A DNA stretch of 64,000 nucleotides from Bradyrhizobium elkanii USDA 76 (GTDB lineage: Bacteria > Pseudomonadota > Alphaproteobacteria > Rhizobiales > Xanthobacteraceae): assembly GCF_023278185.1 (NCBI RefSeq), contig NZ_CP066356.1, positions 3,340,001 to 3,404,000 of the forward strand. Direction: 5' to 3'. Shown here piece by piece: positions 8,206 through 15,501 of the stretch. A model generated the notes under the pieces. That model was not told the DNA's origin. It was given only the letters and a program-made list of their open reading frames with translations, and did not search any database. The position numbers and the translations under genes are program-made. Numbering within the stretch: the stretch's first letter is position 1; each line of letters starts with the position of its first letter.

Positions 8206-8353
8206 TCGGTCGATGCCTTGGTGCGCCGCCACCGATCCGGCATGCTGATCAGTGGCGGTGACGCGTATCCGCGTCCGGCGCTCGCCCGGCCTCTGGCCCG
8301 GCTCGCGAAAGTCAGGCTCTACGACGGTTCAAAAATGGATTCCAGCGACCCGA
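8206..8353. other. Short intergenic between DUF932 remnant and qseC-like gene
   Basis: About 150 bases with no recognisable gene. It lies between the 3' ends of two convergent reading directions. Confidence 0.3.
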
Positions 8354-8605
8354 TCACTTCCGCTTAGCGGGTTTTGATCGTTCGCTTAGCGCGTCTTCAT
8401 CTGGGAGAACGAGATCGACATGGCTGACGCCCAACGTGCCGGCGAGTTCAAACAAGGTTACGACAGTTGGATTACGGCGGCCGCGCTCCAGGTCACTGAT
8501 ATATTGCTGCGTGAAGCCGGACACTTCGGCGAATTTCTCTTGCGTGAAGCGCTTCTGCTTCCGCAGTCTTGCGAAATTCCGACCGACCAACTTGCGCATG
8601 TCCAT
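8354..8605 (-). CDS. qseC: XRE-type regulator, QseC-like
   Basis: An 83-residue single-domain XRE repressor. The helix-turn-helix (about residues 10-65) contains RLRKQKRFTQEKFAE, then SGFTQQYISDLERGRRNPT. It is divergent from a 90-residue QseM-type gene, with paired operator boxes in between. In ICEMlSymR7A the XRE protein QseC binds two operators between qseC and qseM and makes qseM expression bimodal. Gene order, size and operator layout match, so QseC is proposed by analogy. A perfect inverted repeat covers its start codon. QseC in R7A is reported to be made from a leaderless transcript, which could also hold here. Confidence 0.72.
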   Translation of the reverse strand: MDMRKLVGRNFARLRKQKRFTQEKFAEVSGFTQQYISDLERGRRNPTVVTLFELAGTLGVSHVDLVLPDEDALSERSKPAKRK

Positions 8606-8616
8606 GGGCGCAAGTT
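8589..8616. promoter_or_regulatory. Inverted repeat over the qseC-like start codon
   Basis: AACTTGCGC (8589-8597) and GCGCAAGTT (8608-8616) form a perfect 9-bp inverted repeat with a 10-base loop containing the start codon (complement of 8603-8605). In mRNA it would present the start in a loop; in DNA it could be a third binding site. Confidence 0.4.
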
Positions 8617-8624
8617 GCGTCTTT

Positions 8625-8656
8625 ACATACTATGAGGTTTATCTCCTATAGTATGT
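8625..8656. promoter_or_regulatory. Paired operator boxes between qseC-like and qseM-like genes
   Basis: ACATACTAT (8625-8633) and ATAGTATGT (8648-8656) are exact inverted copies. Each arm is itself an odd palindrome: CATAcTATG centred on 8630 and the near-match TATAgTATG centred on 8651. The centres are 21 bp apart, two helical turns, which suits two dimers of an XRE repressor bound on the same DNA face. Confidence 0.6.
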
Positions 8657-8767
8657 ATTTCGAGCTGCTCGCTGGTCGGCTGGGGCGCAATGAGGCCAAA
8701 ATGAGACGTCGGGATAATCTCGGCCTTCCAGGAAGATTAGAATCACTCGCTGTTTCTTGGGACGCTT

Positions 8768-9040
8768 ATGACAAAACCGCAGCTAGATCCTGACGTCGCA
8801 GATGTCGCACCGAATGAACCGGCGCTGACGGTCTATGACGAACAGCATGTCGTCACGTACATTCGCCTTCTGCAGGCGGAGGGTGAGGGAGCGGACTGGC
8901 GAGAGGTCGCTCGACTCGTTTTACATATCGATCCGGAGCGAGAGCCGGAACGTGCGCGGGCTGCATATCAGAGTCATCTTGCGCGCGCCAAATGGGTGAC
9001 CGAGCAGGGGCGTCTCTTACGCGGCGCTGACGCAAAATAG
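8768..9040 (+). CDS. qseM: QseM-like antiactivator (small DUF2285-type protein)
   Basis: A 90-residue acidic protein with the pattern LTVYDEQHVVTYIRLLQAEG, DWREVARLVLHIDP and SHLARAKWVTEQG, seen in small ICE proteins of the DUF2285 type. In ICEMlSymR7A the antiactivator QseM sequesters TraR and FseA and keeps transfer off in most cells. Here it stands divergent to the XRE gene and immediately before the fseA-like gene, as expected for that circuit. The start at 8768 has GGACG upstream, a weak ribosome site. Identification rests on family pattern and context. Confidence 0.65.
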   Translation: MTKPQLDPDVADVAPNEPALTVYDEQHVVTYIRLLQAEGEGADWREVARLVLHIDPEREPERARAAYQSHLARAKWVTEQGRLLRGADAK

Positions 9041-9205
9041 AAGAAAACCGCCGATTGGAGGCTCGCAGCCAAAACTATTTTCTCCCGCTAACCGGTGGTC
9101 ATTCTCGAGCACCACGTGGTGCCAAACTAGGGGCTTCCTACAACCGCCTCGTTCATAACTATTGCGCCGCAATCCTTGTGAGCTGCGTGCAATGGGGCGG
9201 AAGCA
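9041..9205 (+). promoter_or_regulatory. Promoter region of fseA-like gene with palindrome
   Basis: It contains the perfect 14-bp palindrome GCACCACGTGGTGC at 9109-9122. At 9137-9144 is CCTACAAC, identical to one half of the candidate lux box in front of luxI (30847-30862 read on the other strand). LuxR/AHL activation of fseA is known in R7A; whether these sites serve it here is inference. Confidence 0.35.
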
Positions 9206-9977
9206 ATGCCTGAATTCGACTGGCGATCGCCGGATTCGTTCAAGAGCCTAGAGAACGCTGAGATCACTCACATCGCCTGGGAAGGCCTTCGTATGAATGT
9301 GGACTACCAACGCGATTACGAAGCAATGATTGCGAGCAGCCCCGATGGCGAAGTGACCGAGGAGTTCAGGAGGAGATGGGGAATCTGCTTTCGCCCATGA
9401 CCCGCAAAGCTCCTCCAAAGAACAGGCGATCTTTTGGACACCTGAGGTTCTAGCGTCCGTTGTCCCGGTGACAACCGTCACGGCTGTTGCGCACAAGTCC
9501 GCATCTCAGCCACTGCTCGACTTTACTGTTGGACAGGTATGCCACGCCGCTGACGGTTGGCACGCGGTACTGCACGTCGGCTCGGTGGAGCATCGCATCT
9601 GGTCGCAGCAGCCGCTGACCGCAGGCGCTCACTATGCAGCCGAGTTGCCGCTTGACCGCGATTTCGAAGCGCGCGCGCACGCTGCCACGCGGCTGTGGCG
9701 TGCGATGAATGGACGCGCGCCAGGACCCGGGTTTCACCGCTTGTCCAAATCACGGCGCGAACGATTATGCGCGGCTCTTCGCGCGGTCGCTGCGCATTTC
9801 TCCGGCGCGACTTATCGCAGCATCGCAGAGGTTCTGTTCGGGCAAAAGCGCATACCGGGTCGTGCCTGGAAAACGCACGATTTGCGTAGCCGAACCATCC
9901 GTCTCGTAAAAAGTGGCCTAGCGTTCGTGCGCGGAGGCTATCGCAAACTTCTGCGGCTCGAGCGGAAGGTCGAGTAA
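9206..9977 (+). CDS. fseA: FseA-like activator of excision, DUF6499-DUF2285, read through an apparent +1 frameshift
   Basis: Two overlapping frames. The first (9206-9400, 64 aa) is a DUF6499 domain, WRSPDSFKSLENAE to EFRRRWGICF. The second, open through 9387-9977, is a DUF2285 domain ending GQKRIPGRAWKTHDLRSRT and GGYRKLL. Skipping C9392 after codon TTT (9389-9391) joins them into one protein of about 256 residues with the usual domain order; the first frame stops at TGA two codons later. In ICEMlSymR7A exactly these two domains (Msi172 and Msi171) are fused by programmed +1 frameshifting to give FseA, which activates rdfS. An rdfS-like gene follows here. A simple mutation is the alternative, but domain integrity and context favour programmed recoding. 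Confidence 0.75.
9386..9400 (+). promoter_or_regulatory. Candidate +1 ribosomal frameshift site
   Basis: Codons TGC TTT CGC CCA TGA in the zero frame; a +1 slip on TTT-C gives TGC TTT GCC CAT GAC and enters the DUF2285 frame. A stop codon lies two codons downstream of the slip, which limits the zero-frame product to 64 residues. Confidence 0.6.
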
Positions 9978-9991
9978 CGCCACCCCCAGGG

Positions 9992-10021
9992 TGCCGAAAA
10001 TCGACCCCTCAATATTCGGCA
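9992..10021. promoter_or_regulatory. Inverted repeat upstream of rdfS-like gene
   Basis: TGCCGAA (9992-9998) and TTCGGCA (10015-10021) are flanked by GGG and CCC that nearly extend the stem. It lies between the fseA stop and the rdfS leader and may be a binding site for FseA, an operator or a terminator; there is no T-run. Confidence 0.4.
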
Positions 10022-10042
10022 TCCCCCTCCGAGAACTTGCTT

Positions 10043-10101
10043 CTCCAAGATGACCGCACACACGCCGGCGCTGCCATGCGCGGTGAGCTGTTATCTTGGA
10101 G
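10043..10101 (+). promoter_or_regulatory. Leader hairpin hiding the rdfS ribosome site
   Basis: CTCCAAGAT (10043-10051) pairs perfectly with ATCTTGGAG (10093-10101), and an inner ACCGC/GCGGT stem can form. The right arm contains the GGAG ribosome site 7 bases before the ATG at 10109, so folding would close translation of the excisionase. Confidence 0.5.
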
Positions 10102-10108
10102 TCCTCAA

Positions 10109-10390
10109 ATGCCCGATCCGATGGCCGGTCTACCTCCGCGCTTCCTGCGTACACCGGAGGCCGCGCGTTACCTTGGCCTTTCCGGCCGCACGCTGGAGAA
10201 GCACCGCACCTACGGCACAGGACCGACATATCGGAAGATTGGCGGACGTGTCGTCTACGCATTGGATGATCTAAAGGCCTGGGCCGATCTCGGCGCCAAG
10301 ACGTCGACGTCCGACCCCGGGAAGGGGACGGTGCTGCCGGCCAAGAAACACCCGGTGCTGCGCCCGTATGCGGGCCAGGAACGTCGCTGA
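10109..10390 (+). CDS. rdfS: RdfS-like recombination directionality factor (MerR/AlpA-type winged helix)
   Basis: A 93-residue DNA-binding protein with an excisionase-type helix-turn-helix: RTPEAARYLGLSGRTLEKHR as helices 1-3 and the wing GPTYRKIGGRVVYALDDLKAW. The ATG at 10109 is preferred over an in-frame one at 10037 because GGAG lies at 10098-10101. In rhizobial ICEs RdfS turns the integrase towards excision and is also needed for relaxase expression; here the relaxase, TraF and transfer genes follow in the same direction. The integrase is not in this window. Translation may be gated by the leader hairpin. Confidence 0.75.
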   Translation: MPDPMAGLPPRFLRTPEAARYLGLSGRTLEKHRTYGTGPTYRKIGGRVVYALDDLKAWADLGAKTSTSDPGKGTVLPAKKHPVLRPYAGQERR

Positions 10391-11294
10391 TCGCCGCGTG
10401 AGAGCAGTGACAGTGCGGCGCAAACACCGTTCCGAACGCGACCAGCTTGAGCTCTTCCGGGCGCTACCCGGCGATCTTGCGCCGCGCGACGCGCAGGATC
10501 TGATGGCTTATCCGTTCTTTTCCTTCGCAAAAACAAAGCGGATTGTGCCGATCGACTTCCATACGGGTGCGATCGCCATTCGTGTCGAAGCTGTACAGGA
10601 ACACGGCATGGCGACCATCTGGGATGCAGACGTCCTGATCTGGGCTGCGTCCCAGATCGTCGAAGCACGTGACGCCGGCCTGAAGACGTCGCGCCTGATG
10701 GCTGCAACGCCTTACGAGATCCTGACGTTTGTCGGCTGCGGGACTAGTGCGCGCGACTATGACCGCCTCAAGGCGGGACTCGACAGACTTCAGTCAACGA
10801 CCGTGCTGACGTCGATTCGCCAGCCGACAGAACGGCGGCGGCATCGCTTCTCGTGGATCAACGAGTGGAAGGAGACCGCCGATGCAAATGGCCGTCCATT
10901 TGGGCTCGAGCTGATCCTGCCTGATTGGTTCTACGCGGGCGTCATCGATGACGCACTCGTGCTCACGATCGACCGCGCCTATTTCGATCTGACGGGCGGC
11001 CTTGAGCGATGGCTTTATCGGCTCGTGCGCAAGCACGGTGGTCGGCAGGACGGTGGCTGGAGTTTTGATCTTGCGCACCTCCATGCCAAGTCCGGCATCC
11101 TCTCGCCGCTCAAGCACTTCGCGTACGACGTACGTCAGATCGTCCAGCGCCAGACATTGCCCGGCTATCAGCTCGTGCTCACGAGCGATCCGAACGGCAC
11201 CGAGCGACTGAACTTCGCGCCTACGCCCGTTGATCCCTTAACGGCACGCCTGCGCCGGCGCGGTCTCATTCCAAATTCGGAGGACAACCTGTGA
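10368..11294 (+). CDS. repA: RepA-type replication initiator (RPA family)
   Basis: A protein of up to 308 residues in the plasmid replication initiator RPA family. Recognisable blocks are SERDQLELFRALPGDLAPRD, YPFFSFAKTKR, ATIWDADVLIWAASQI, TPYEILTFVG and YDRLKAGLDRLQSTT, then a winged-helix C-terminal half. The ATG at 10368 overlaps rdfS by 23 bases; a GTG at 10398 would avoid the overlap and is equally possible. Three iterons lie just past its stop codon, consistent with an initiator acting next to its own gene. This suggests the excised ICE can replicate. Family assignment is firm, activity is inference. Confidence 0.85.
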   Translation: MRARNVADRRVRAVTVRRKHRSERDQLELFRALPGDLAPRDAQDLMAYPFFSFAKTKRIVPIDFHTGAIAIRVEAVQEHGMATIWDADVLIWAASQIVEARDAGLKTSRLMAATPYEILTFVGCGTSARDYDRLKAGLDRLQSTTVLTSIRQPTERRRHRFSWINEWKETADANGRPFGLELILPDWFYAGVIDDALVLTIDRAYFDLTGGLERWLYRLVRKHGGRQDGGWSFDLAHLHAKSGILSPLKHFAYDVRQIVQRQTLPGYQLVLTSDPNGTERLNFAPTPVDPLTARLRRRGLIPNSEDNL

Positions 11295-11300
11295 ATCAGC

Positions 11301-11363
11301 TCGTGCTATCGGGGACCGCAACCCTCGTGCTATCGGGGACCCAATCCTCGTGCTATCGGGGAC
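11301..11363 (+). repeat. Three iteron-like direct repeats (candidate oriV)
   Basis: Three exact copies of TCGTGCTATCGGGGAC start at 11301, 11325 and 11348, spaced 24 and 23 bases apart, so on nearly the same helical face. They lie 7 bases after the repA stop codon, the classical place for initiator-binding iterons. Confidence 0.65.
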
Positions 11364-11583
11364 CAAAATCGAGCTTAAGAGCTTGCTTCTCCGCGCTTTC
11401 CAGCCCGTCTAACTTTACTAACCAGAAATCCTTCGGATTTCTTCTAACGGACCAGGCCGCAAGCCGCATTGGAGGCGATTGGCAACGGCGGGCCATCAGC
11501 CCTGCTTGCCCTTGCAAGCCGCACGCGCCCGTCACCGAATCCCAAGCTCATGGCGTCCAGTTCCAGCTTCAGGGAGTGGCGGC
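11364..11583. other. Iteron-flanking region with small hairpin
   Basis: It contains the stem AGAAATCC (11424-11431) / GGATTTCT (11435-11442), followed by TCTAACG. It could be a repA terminator or part of the origin. No gene is seen before the DUF2840 start. Confidence 0.4.
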
Positions 11584-12048
11584 ATGAGGGACCTCACCGA
11601 AGTGGAAGTGCTTTGGCTCGAGAAGCGGATTGAAAACCGCATTCGGTTCGGTCGCATCGTCGAGGACAAGAAGATCGATCGTCACCGTCGCGTCCTGTCA
11701 TTCGCGCCGGGCAGCATCTTTGCCTTCGTCCGTTGGACCTCCAGCGACTTTGGCACGATCATCTCGCGGATTGACATCTTGCGCGCGATCCCACCGGGAC
11801 AGCGCTGCTCGACCGTGCCGTATGTGAAGCCCGGCGGAGAGATTTTGCTGCGGCTATCCGGCTGGCCGAAGGTCGAACGGGTGCTGCAGATGGTCGACGC
11901 CATCGAAGCGCTCGGCATCGATCCCGCCGACGTCGCTCCTGATCATTGGCATCACATTCATAATCGTCTGTCCGTCAACGAAAACCCGCGCCCCTACACG
12001 AGAGCCCGCCACCAGGCATGGCTTCACCGGCAGAGGGTCATGCGATGA
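11584..12048 (+). CDS. DUF2840 domain protein
   Basis: A 154-residue DUF2840 protein with the conserved blocks EVLWLEKRIENRIRFGR, RRVLSFAPGSIFAFVRW and LLRLSGWPKVERVLQ. The ATG at 11584 follows GGGAG at 11570-11574. It overlaps the traF start by ATGA, so the two are translationally coupled. DUF2840 genes lie between repA/rdfS and traF on many alphaproteobacterial ICEs; the function is not established. No signal peptide or membrane segment is visible, so it is cytoplasmic. Confidence 0.85.
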   Translation: MRDLTEVEVLWLEKRIENRIRFGRIVEDKKIDRHRRVLSFAPGSIFAFVRWTSSDFGTIISRIDILRAIPPGQRCSTVPYVKPGGEILLRLSGWPKVERVLQMVDAIEALGIDPADVAPDHWHHIHNRLSVNENPRPYTRARHQAWLHRQRVMR

Positions 12049-12557
12049 CATTGCGGCTGAAGACGTTGACCACGATGCTCGGCGGTGCCGCCGCTCTTAT
12101 AGCGCCGATCGTTCTGGAGATCACACCGGCCTACATCTGGAATGCATCCGAAAGCGTACCGATCGGGCTCTACCGCGTGCAGCCGGCGGAAAAACTATTC
12201 GCTACGGAACTCCTGGCCGTACAGCCACCGGAGCCGCTCGCGACCTTCCTTGACCTGAATGGCTATCTGCCAGCCGGGTTGCCGATGCTCAAACGGGTGC
12301 TGGCGCTCCCGGGGCAAACTGTCTGCAGAAGCGGACTCACAGTTTCGGTTGACACCATTGACATGGGCGAGGCTCGGGATCGCGATGGCCGCGGCCGGCC
12401 GCTCCCAAAATGGCAGGGCTGTCGCGTCGTTGGCGAGGGCGAACTCTTCGTCATGAACTGGCAGTCCGCGGACTCGCTTGACGGCCGCTATTTCGGGCTC
12501 TTGCCGGCATCGGCTGTCGTTGGCCGTGCGTTGCCAGTGTGGACCTGGGAGGAATGA
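12045..12557 (+). CDS. traF: TraF, S26 family conjugation signal peptidase
   Basis: A 170-residue TraF-type protease of the S26 family. It has one N-terminal membrane segment (about 8-28), then the catalytic serine region SESVPIGLYRV (Ser37 by position) and the lysine region LPMLKRVLALPG (Lys83). The final box SADSLDGRYFGLLP is the usual C-terminal S26 motif. TraF proteins mature and cyclise the TrbC pilin in the inner membrane; a trbC gene is present at 20.5 kb. The start overlaps DUF2840 (ATGA) and the stop overlaps the transglycosylase start. Confidence 0.9.
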   Translation: MTLRLKTLTTMLGGAAALIAPIVLEITPAYIWNASESVPIGLYRVQPAEKLFATELLAVQPPEPLATFLDLNGYLPAGLPMLKRVLALPGQTVCRSGLTVSVDTIDMGEARDRDGRGRPLPKWQGCRVVGEGELFVMNWQSADSLDGRYFGLLPASAVVGRALPVWTWEE

Positions 12558-13426
12558 TTGTGCGCGTGTTGAGTTTCCGACCGGCCATTCCTCTGTTCGG
12601 CGCAGTGCTGCACCATTGCTCCGTCCCGACCAACGACTGCGCAGCCGTCGCGCGCAGCGGCGGTCCAGGGCGGCCGAACGGCCGGCGCGAAGCGGCTTTA
12701 CCCTGGACGGGCGCGAGCACGGTGGCAGGCTTACGATTGTTTGAGGGGAGCTTGCGCGCTGTGATGCCGTTGTTCGTTGCGCTGAGCGTGAGCAACGTTC
12801 CTGCTGTCGCCGACGCACGATTCGCGAGGTATGAAGCGAATTATCGAGCCGTCGATTCGTATGCCGATTTCGTCGAGCAGGCCGCGCTTCGCTTCGGCGT
12901 GCCGCTGCAGTGGATACGCGCCGTCATAAACGTCGAAAGCGCAGGCGACGTGCGTGCGAGGTCACCGAAAGGCGCCATGGGGCTTATGCAGATCATGCCA
13001 GAGGCGTGGGCAGAGCTGCGTCTGCGATACGACCTCGGCAACGATCCGTACGATCCCCATGACAATATTCTTGCGGGTACTGCGTACCTTCGCGAACTGT
13101 TCGACCGCTACGGTTCACCGGGCTTCCTTGCAGCCTACAATGCCGGACCTGCTCGCTACGAGGAGCATCTCGCCGGCCGTTCATTGCCTGCTGAGACCCA
13201 AGCCTATTGCAGAGGCTTGCACCTATCGTCGGCAGCGACATCGCAGCTTCCAGCACAATCGGGAGTCTGCGCCCATCAGCAGCGGCGCTCTTCGTTGTTT
13301 GGTCTGAAAGTTCAAAGACCGCTGCGCGGCTGGAGCCTAAGCGCTCGCCAAACCGGGCTCCGACGACGGCCACCGGTCACGACATCTCGGCCATCGTGCC
13401 ACAGACAACAGGGTTGTTCGTCGTGA
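12554..13426 (+). CDS. Lytic transglycosylase of the conjugation system, C-terminal tail frameshifted
   Basis: An SLT-type transglycosylase opening the murein for the mating channel. The domain spans about residues 97-218 and shows the catalytic glutamate in AVINVESAGD, then GAMGLMQIMPEAW, NILAGTAYLRELFDRYG and FLAAYNAGPARYEEH. After ETQAY (codon 13205-13207) the expected continuation, LQRLAPIVGSDIAAS to GLFVVRYDAGG, lies one base back, in the frame ending at 13452. A single base lost near 13207 therefore replaces the last 81 residues by an unrelated 73. The catalytic domain is intact, so the enzyme may still work. The start ATGA overlaps traF. A basic N-terminal stretch precedes the export segment. 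Confidence 0.82.
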   Translation: MIVRVLSFRPAIPLFGAVLHHCSVPTNDCAAVARSGGPGRPNGRREAALPWTGASTVAGLRLFEGSLRAVMPLFVALSVSNVPAVADARFARYEANYRAVDSYADFVEQAALRFGVPLQWIRAVINVESAGDVRARSPKGAMGLMQIMPEAWAELRLRYDLGNDPYDPHDNILAGTAYLRELFDRYGSPGFLAAYNAGPARYEEHLAGRSLPAETQAYCRGLHLSSAATSQLPAQSGVCAHQQRRSSLFGLKVQRPLRGWSLSARQTGLRRRPPVTTSRPSCHRQQGCSS

Positions 13427-13452
13427 GATATGATGCAGGAGGCCCGCGATGA

Positions 13453-13702
13453 GCGACTGCGCAAGCTGGCATGCATTGGCGTGCCGCGGAGAAGGATGGG
13501 CGAAAGGGCGAAGGCAGTGGGGAGGCACGACGGCAGGACGGCGAGATAAAAGGGGCTCGCCGGTCGAACCGCAAGCCATTGGCATGGCTTGGGTTCTGGC
13601 GTGCCGGTCGGTCGGGTCGCGTGCCGCGCCTTGCATTTTGACGAATGCAATCAAGGGCATTTTCGGCACCATGTGCGCTTTTGATCGCTGGGAGGCCAGC
13701 CC
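13453..13702. other. Intergenic upstream of relaxase, candidate oriT region
   Basis: It holds two tight hairpins: CAAGCCAT/ATGGCTTG at 13572-13591 (8 bp, 4-base loop) and TTGCATT/AATGCAA at 13631-13650 (7 bp, 6-base loop). Origins of transfer of this relaxase group lie near the relaxase gene and carry such repeats. No known nic consensus was recognised, so this is only a location proposal. An open frame crosses the region but has no recognisable product. Confidence 0.4.
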
Positions 13703-15466
13703 GTGAGCGTGGGCGATAGCGACCTGCGTATTCGGCCTGGGCGCATCAGCAGCGCCCGCGTGCCGAAGCCCAAGAGCTTCATCAACCAGGTGCTGCGGGC
13801 GGCGAAGACAGCAGGACACCCCCCGGGGCAGACCATGGCCGGCAGGCGTTCGGCGGCCTATGGGCGCTCGACGTTTGGCCGTGGCCGGCTGTCCTTTAGC
13901 CGTGCCAGATTGTTTAGCCCGACGCGCCGCGTCGTGGTGAAGGCGCGCGTGGTTGGGCATAAAGGGCGCGCCTTCCGTTCAGCACCACTGACCGCCCATC
14001 TCTCATACCTGAAGCGCGACGGCGTGACCCGGAGTGGTGAACGGGCCGAGATGTTCGATGCCGGCGGTGACCGCGCCGATAGCGCGGCTTTCGCAGAACG
14101 ATGCAAGGACGACCGGCATCATTTCAGGTTCATCGTCTCGCCCGAGGACGCCGGCGACATGACGGACCTGAAGGCCTTCACCCGCGACATCGCCAAGCAG
14201 ATGGAGACCGATCTCGGCACGCGGCTCGATTGGGTGGCTGTCGATCATTGGAATACGGACAACCCACACGTCCATTTTCTCGTTCGGGGCGTAGATAAGG
14301 ACGGGGCGGACCTCGTGATCTCCCGCGACTACATCAGTCAGGGCCTGCGCTCACGCGCCGAGGAACTGGTCGCCATTGAACTGGGTCCTAAGCCGGAGCA
14401 CGAGATCCGCAATTCGCTGGAGAGGGAAGTCACGGCGGAACGATGGACGCGGCTAGATCGGGAGATCCGGTTGGCAACCGATGAGATCGGCACTATCGAT
14501 CTTCGCCCCGAGAACCCGGGCAGCTCCGATCCCGAGATACGGCGCCTGATGGTTGGTCGCCTTCAACACTTGGAGAAGATGGGCCTTGCCGCATCCGCTG
14601 CGCCGGGTGAATGGATGGTCGGGCTCGAGGCCGAGCGTAGTTTGCGCGACCTTGGCCTGCGCGGCGACATCATCAAGACCATGCACCGCGCCTTTACAGA
14701 GCGCGGGGAAGCGCGCGGCGTATCTGACTACATCATCGAAGGTGGCCGGCCGACATCCCAGATCATCGGACGGCTGGTTGATCGCGGACTACATGACGAA
14801 CTGACTGGCGAGACCTACGCGGTCATCGACGGCACAGATGGACGCGCGCACCACGTCCGCTTCCGCGAGATCGAGGCCTTCGAACATGCACCGCCGGTCG
14901 GCGGAATCGTCGAACTACGACGTTTCGGTCAAGCCGAGGATCCGCTTCCCATCCTGGTGCTCGCGCCCCGTTCCGATATCGATCTTGGCGAGCAGGTCAC
15001 CGCGAAAGGTGCGACCTGGCTCGACCACCGGCTGGTCGAACGCGATCCGATGCCGCTCGCCATGGGAGGATTCGGCCGCGAGATCCGCGACGCCATGGAA
15101 GCGCGTGCCGAGCATCTGGTTCAGGAAGGTCTAGCGAGGCGGCAGGGACCGCGCACCGTCCTGCAACGCGACCTCCTGAACACGCTGCGCCGACGCGAGC
15201 TGGACGAGGTTGCAGCAAGGGTTTCGGCCGATACCGGCCTGCCTTACGTGAAGGCTGCCTCCGGCGAGCACGTAGTGGGCACGTATCGCCAGCGCCTGAC
15301 GCTCGCCTCGGGACGTTTCGCCATGATCGACAACGGGCTCGGCTTCCAGCTCGTGCCGTGGTCGCGCGAGCTTGAGAAGAAGTTAGGCCAACACATCACG
15401 GGCATCATCAAGGACGGCGGCGGCATCGAATGGGGCATCGGCCGCAAGCGCGACTTGGGCCTCTAG
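13703..15466 (+). CDS. rlxS: Relaxase, VirD2/RlxS-like with DUF3363
   Basis: A 587-residue relaxase. The nuclease domain (about 70-260) contains the metal-binding motif HWNTDNPHVHFLVRG with His189 and His191, preceded by SAPLTAHLSYLKRDGV with the likely nucleophile tyrosine and by HHFRFIVSPED. The rest is the DUF3363 region typical of ICE relaxases in this group. It starts with GTG at 13703. The protein nicks oriT and pilots the strand; TraG downstream is its coupling partner. In rhizobial ICEs relaxase expression depends on RdfS, which matches the gene order rdfS, traF, rlxS here. Confidence 0.9.
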   Translation: MSVGDSDLRIRPGRISSARVPKPKSFINQVLRAAKTAGHPPGQTMAGRRSAAYGRSTFGRGRLSFSRARLFSPTRRVVVKARVVGHKGRAFRSAPLTAHLSYLKRDGVTRSGERAEMFDAGGDRADSAAFAERCKDDRHHFRFIVSPEDAGDMTDLKAFTRDIAKQMETDLGTRLDWVAVDHWNTDNPHVHFLVRGVDKDGADLVISRDYISQGLRSRAEELVAIELGPKPEHEIRNSLEREVTAERWTRLDREIRLATDEIGTIDLRPENPGSSDPEIRRLMVGRLQHLEKMGLAASAAPGEWMVGLEAERSLRDLGLRGDIIKTMHRAFTERGEARGVSDYIIEGGRPTSQIIGRLVDRGLHDELTGETYAVIDGTDGRAHHVRFREIEAFEHAPPVGGIVELRRFGQAEDPLPILVLAPRSDIDLGEQVTAKGATWLDHRLVERDPMPLAMGGFGREIRDAMEARAEHLVQEGLARRQGPRTVLQRDLLNTLRRRELDEVAARVSADTGLPYVKAASGEHVVGTYRQRLTLASGRFAMIDNGLGFQLVPWSRELEKKLGQHITGIIKDGGGIEWGIGRKRDLGL

Positions 15467-15501
15467 CTATCTCGCCAATTCAGTTGGGAGGGACCTTCGG
15501 G

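Noticed and set aside
11301..11363. CRISPR-like interpretation of the three short repeats
   Set aside because: The spacers are only 7-8 bases, the repeats are 16 bases and no cas genes are present; iterons next to repA explain them better.
13449..13706. 85-codon plus-strand frame upstream of the relaxase
   Set aside because: It runs through both hairpins of the candidate oriT region, has an unrecognisable basic product and overlaps the relaxase start.
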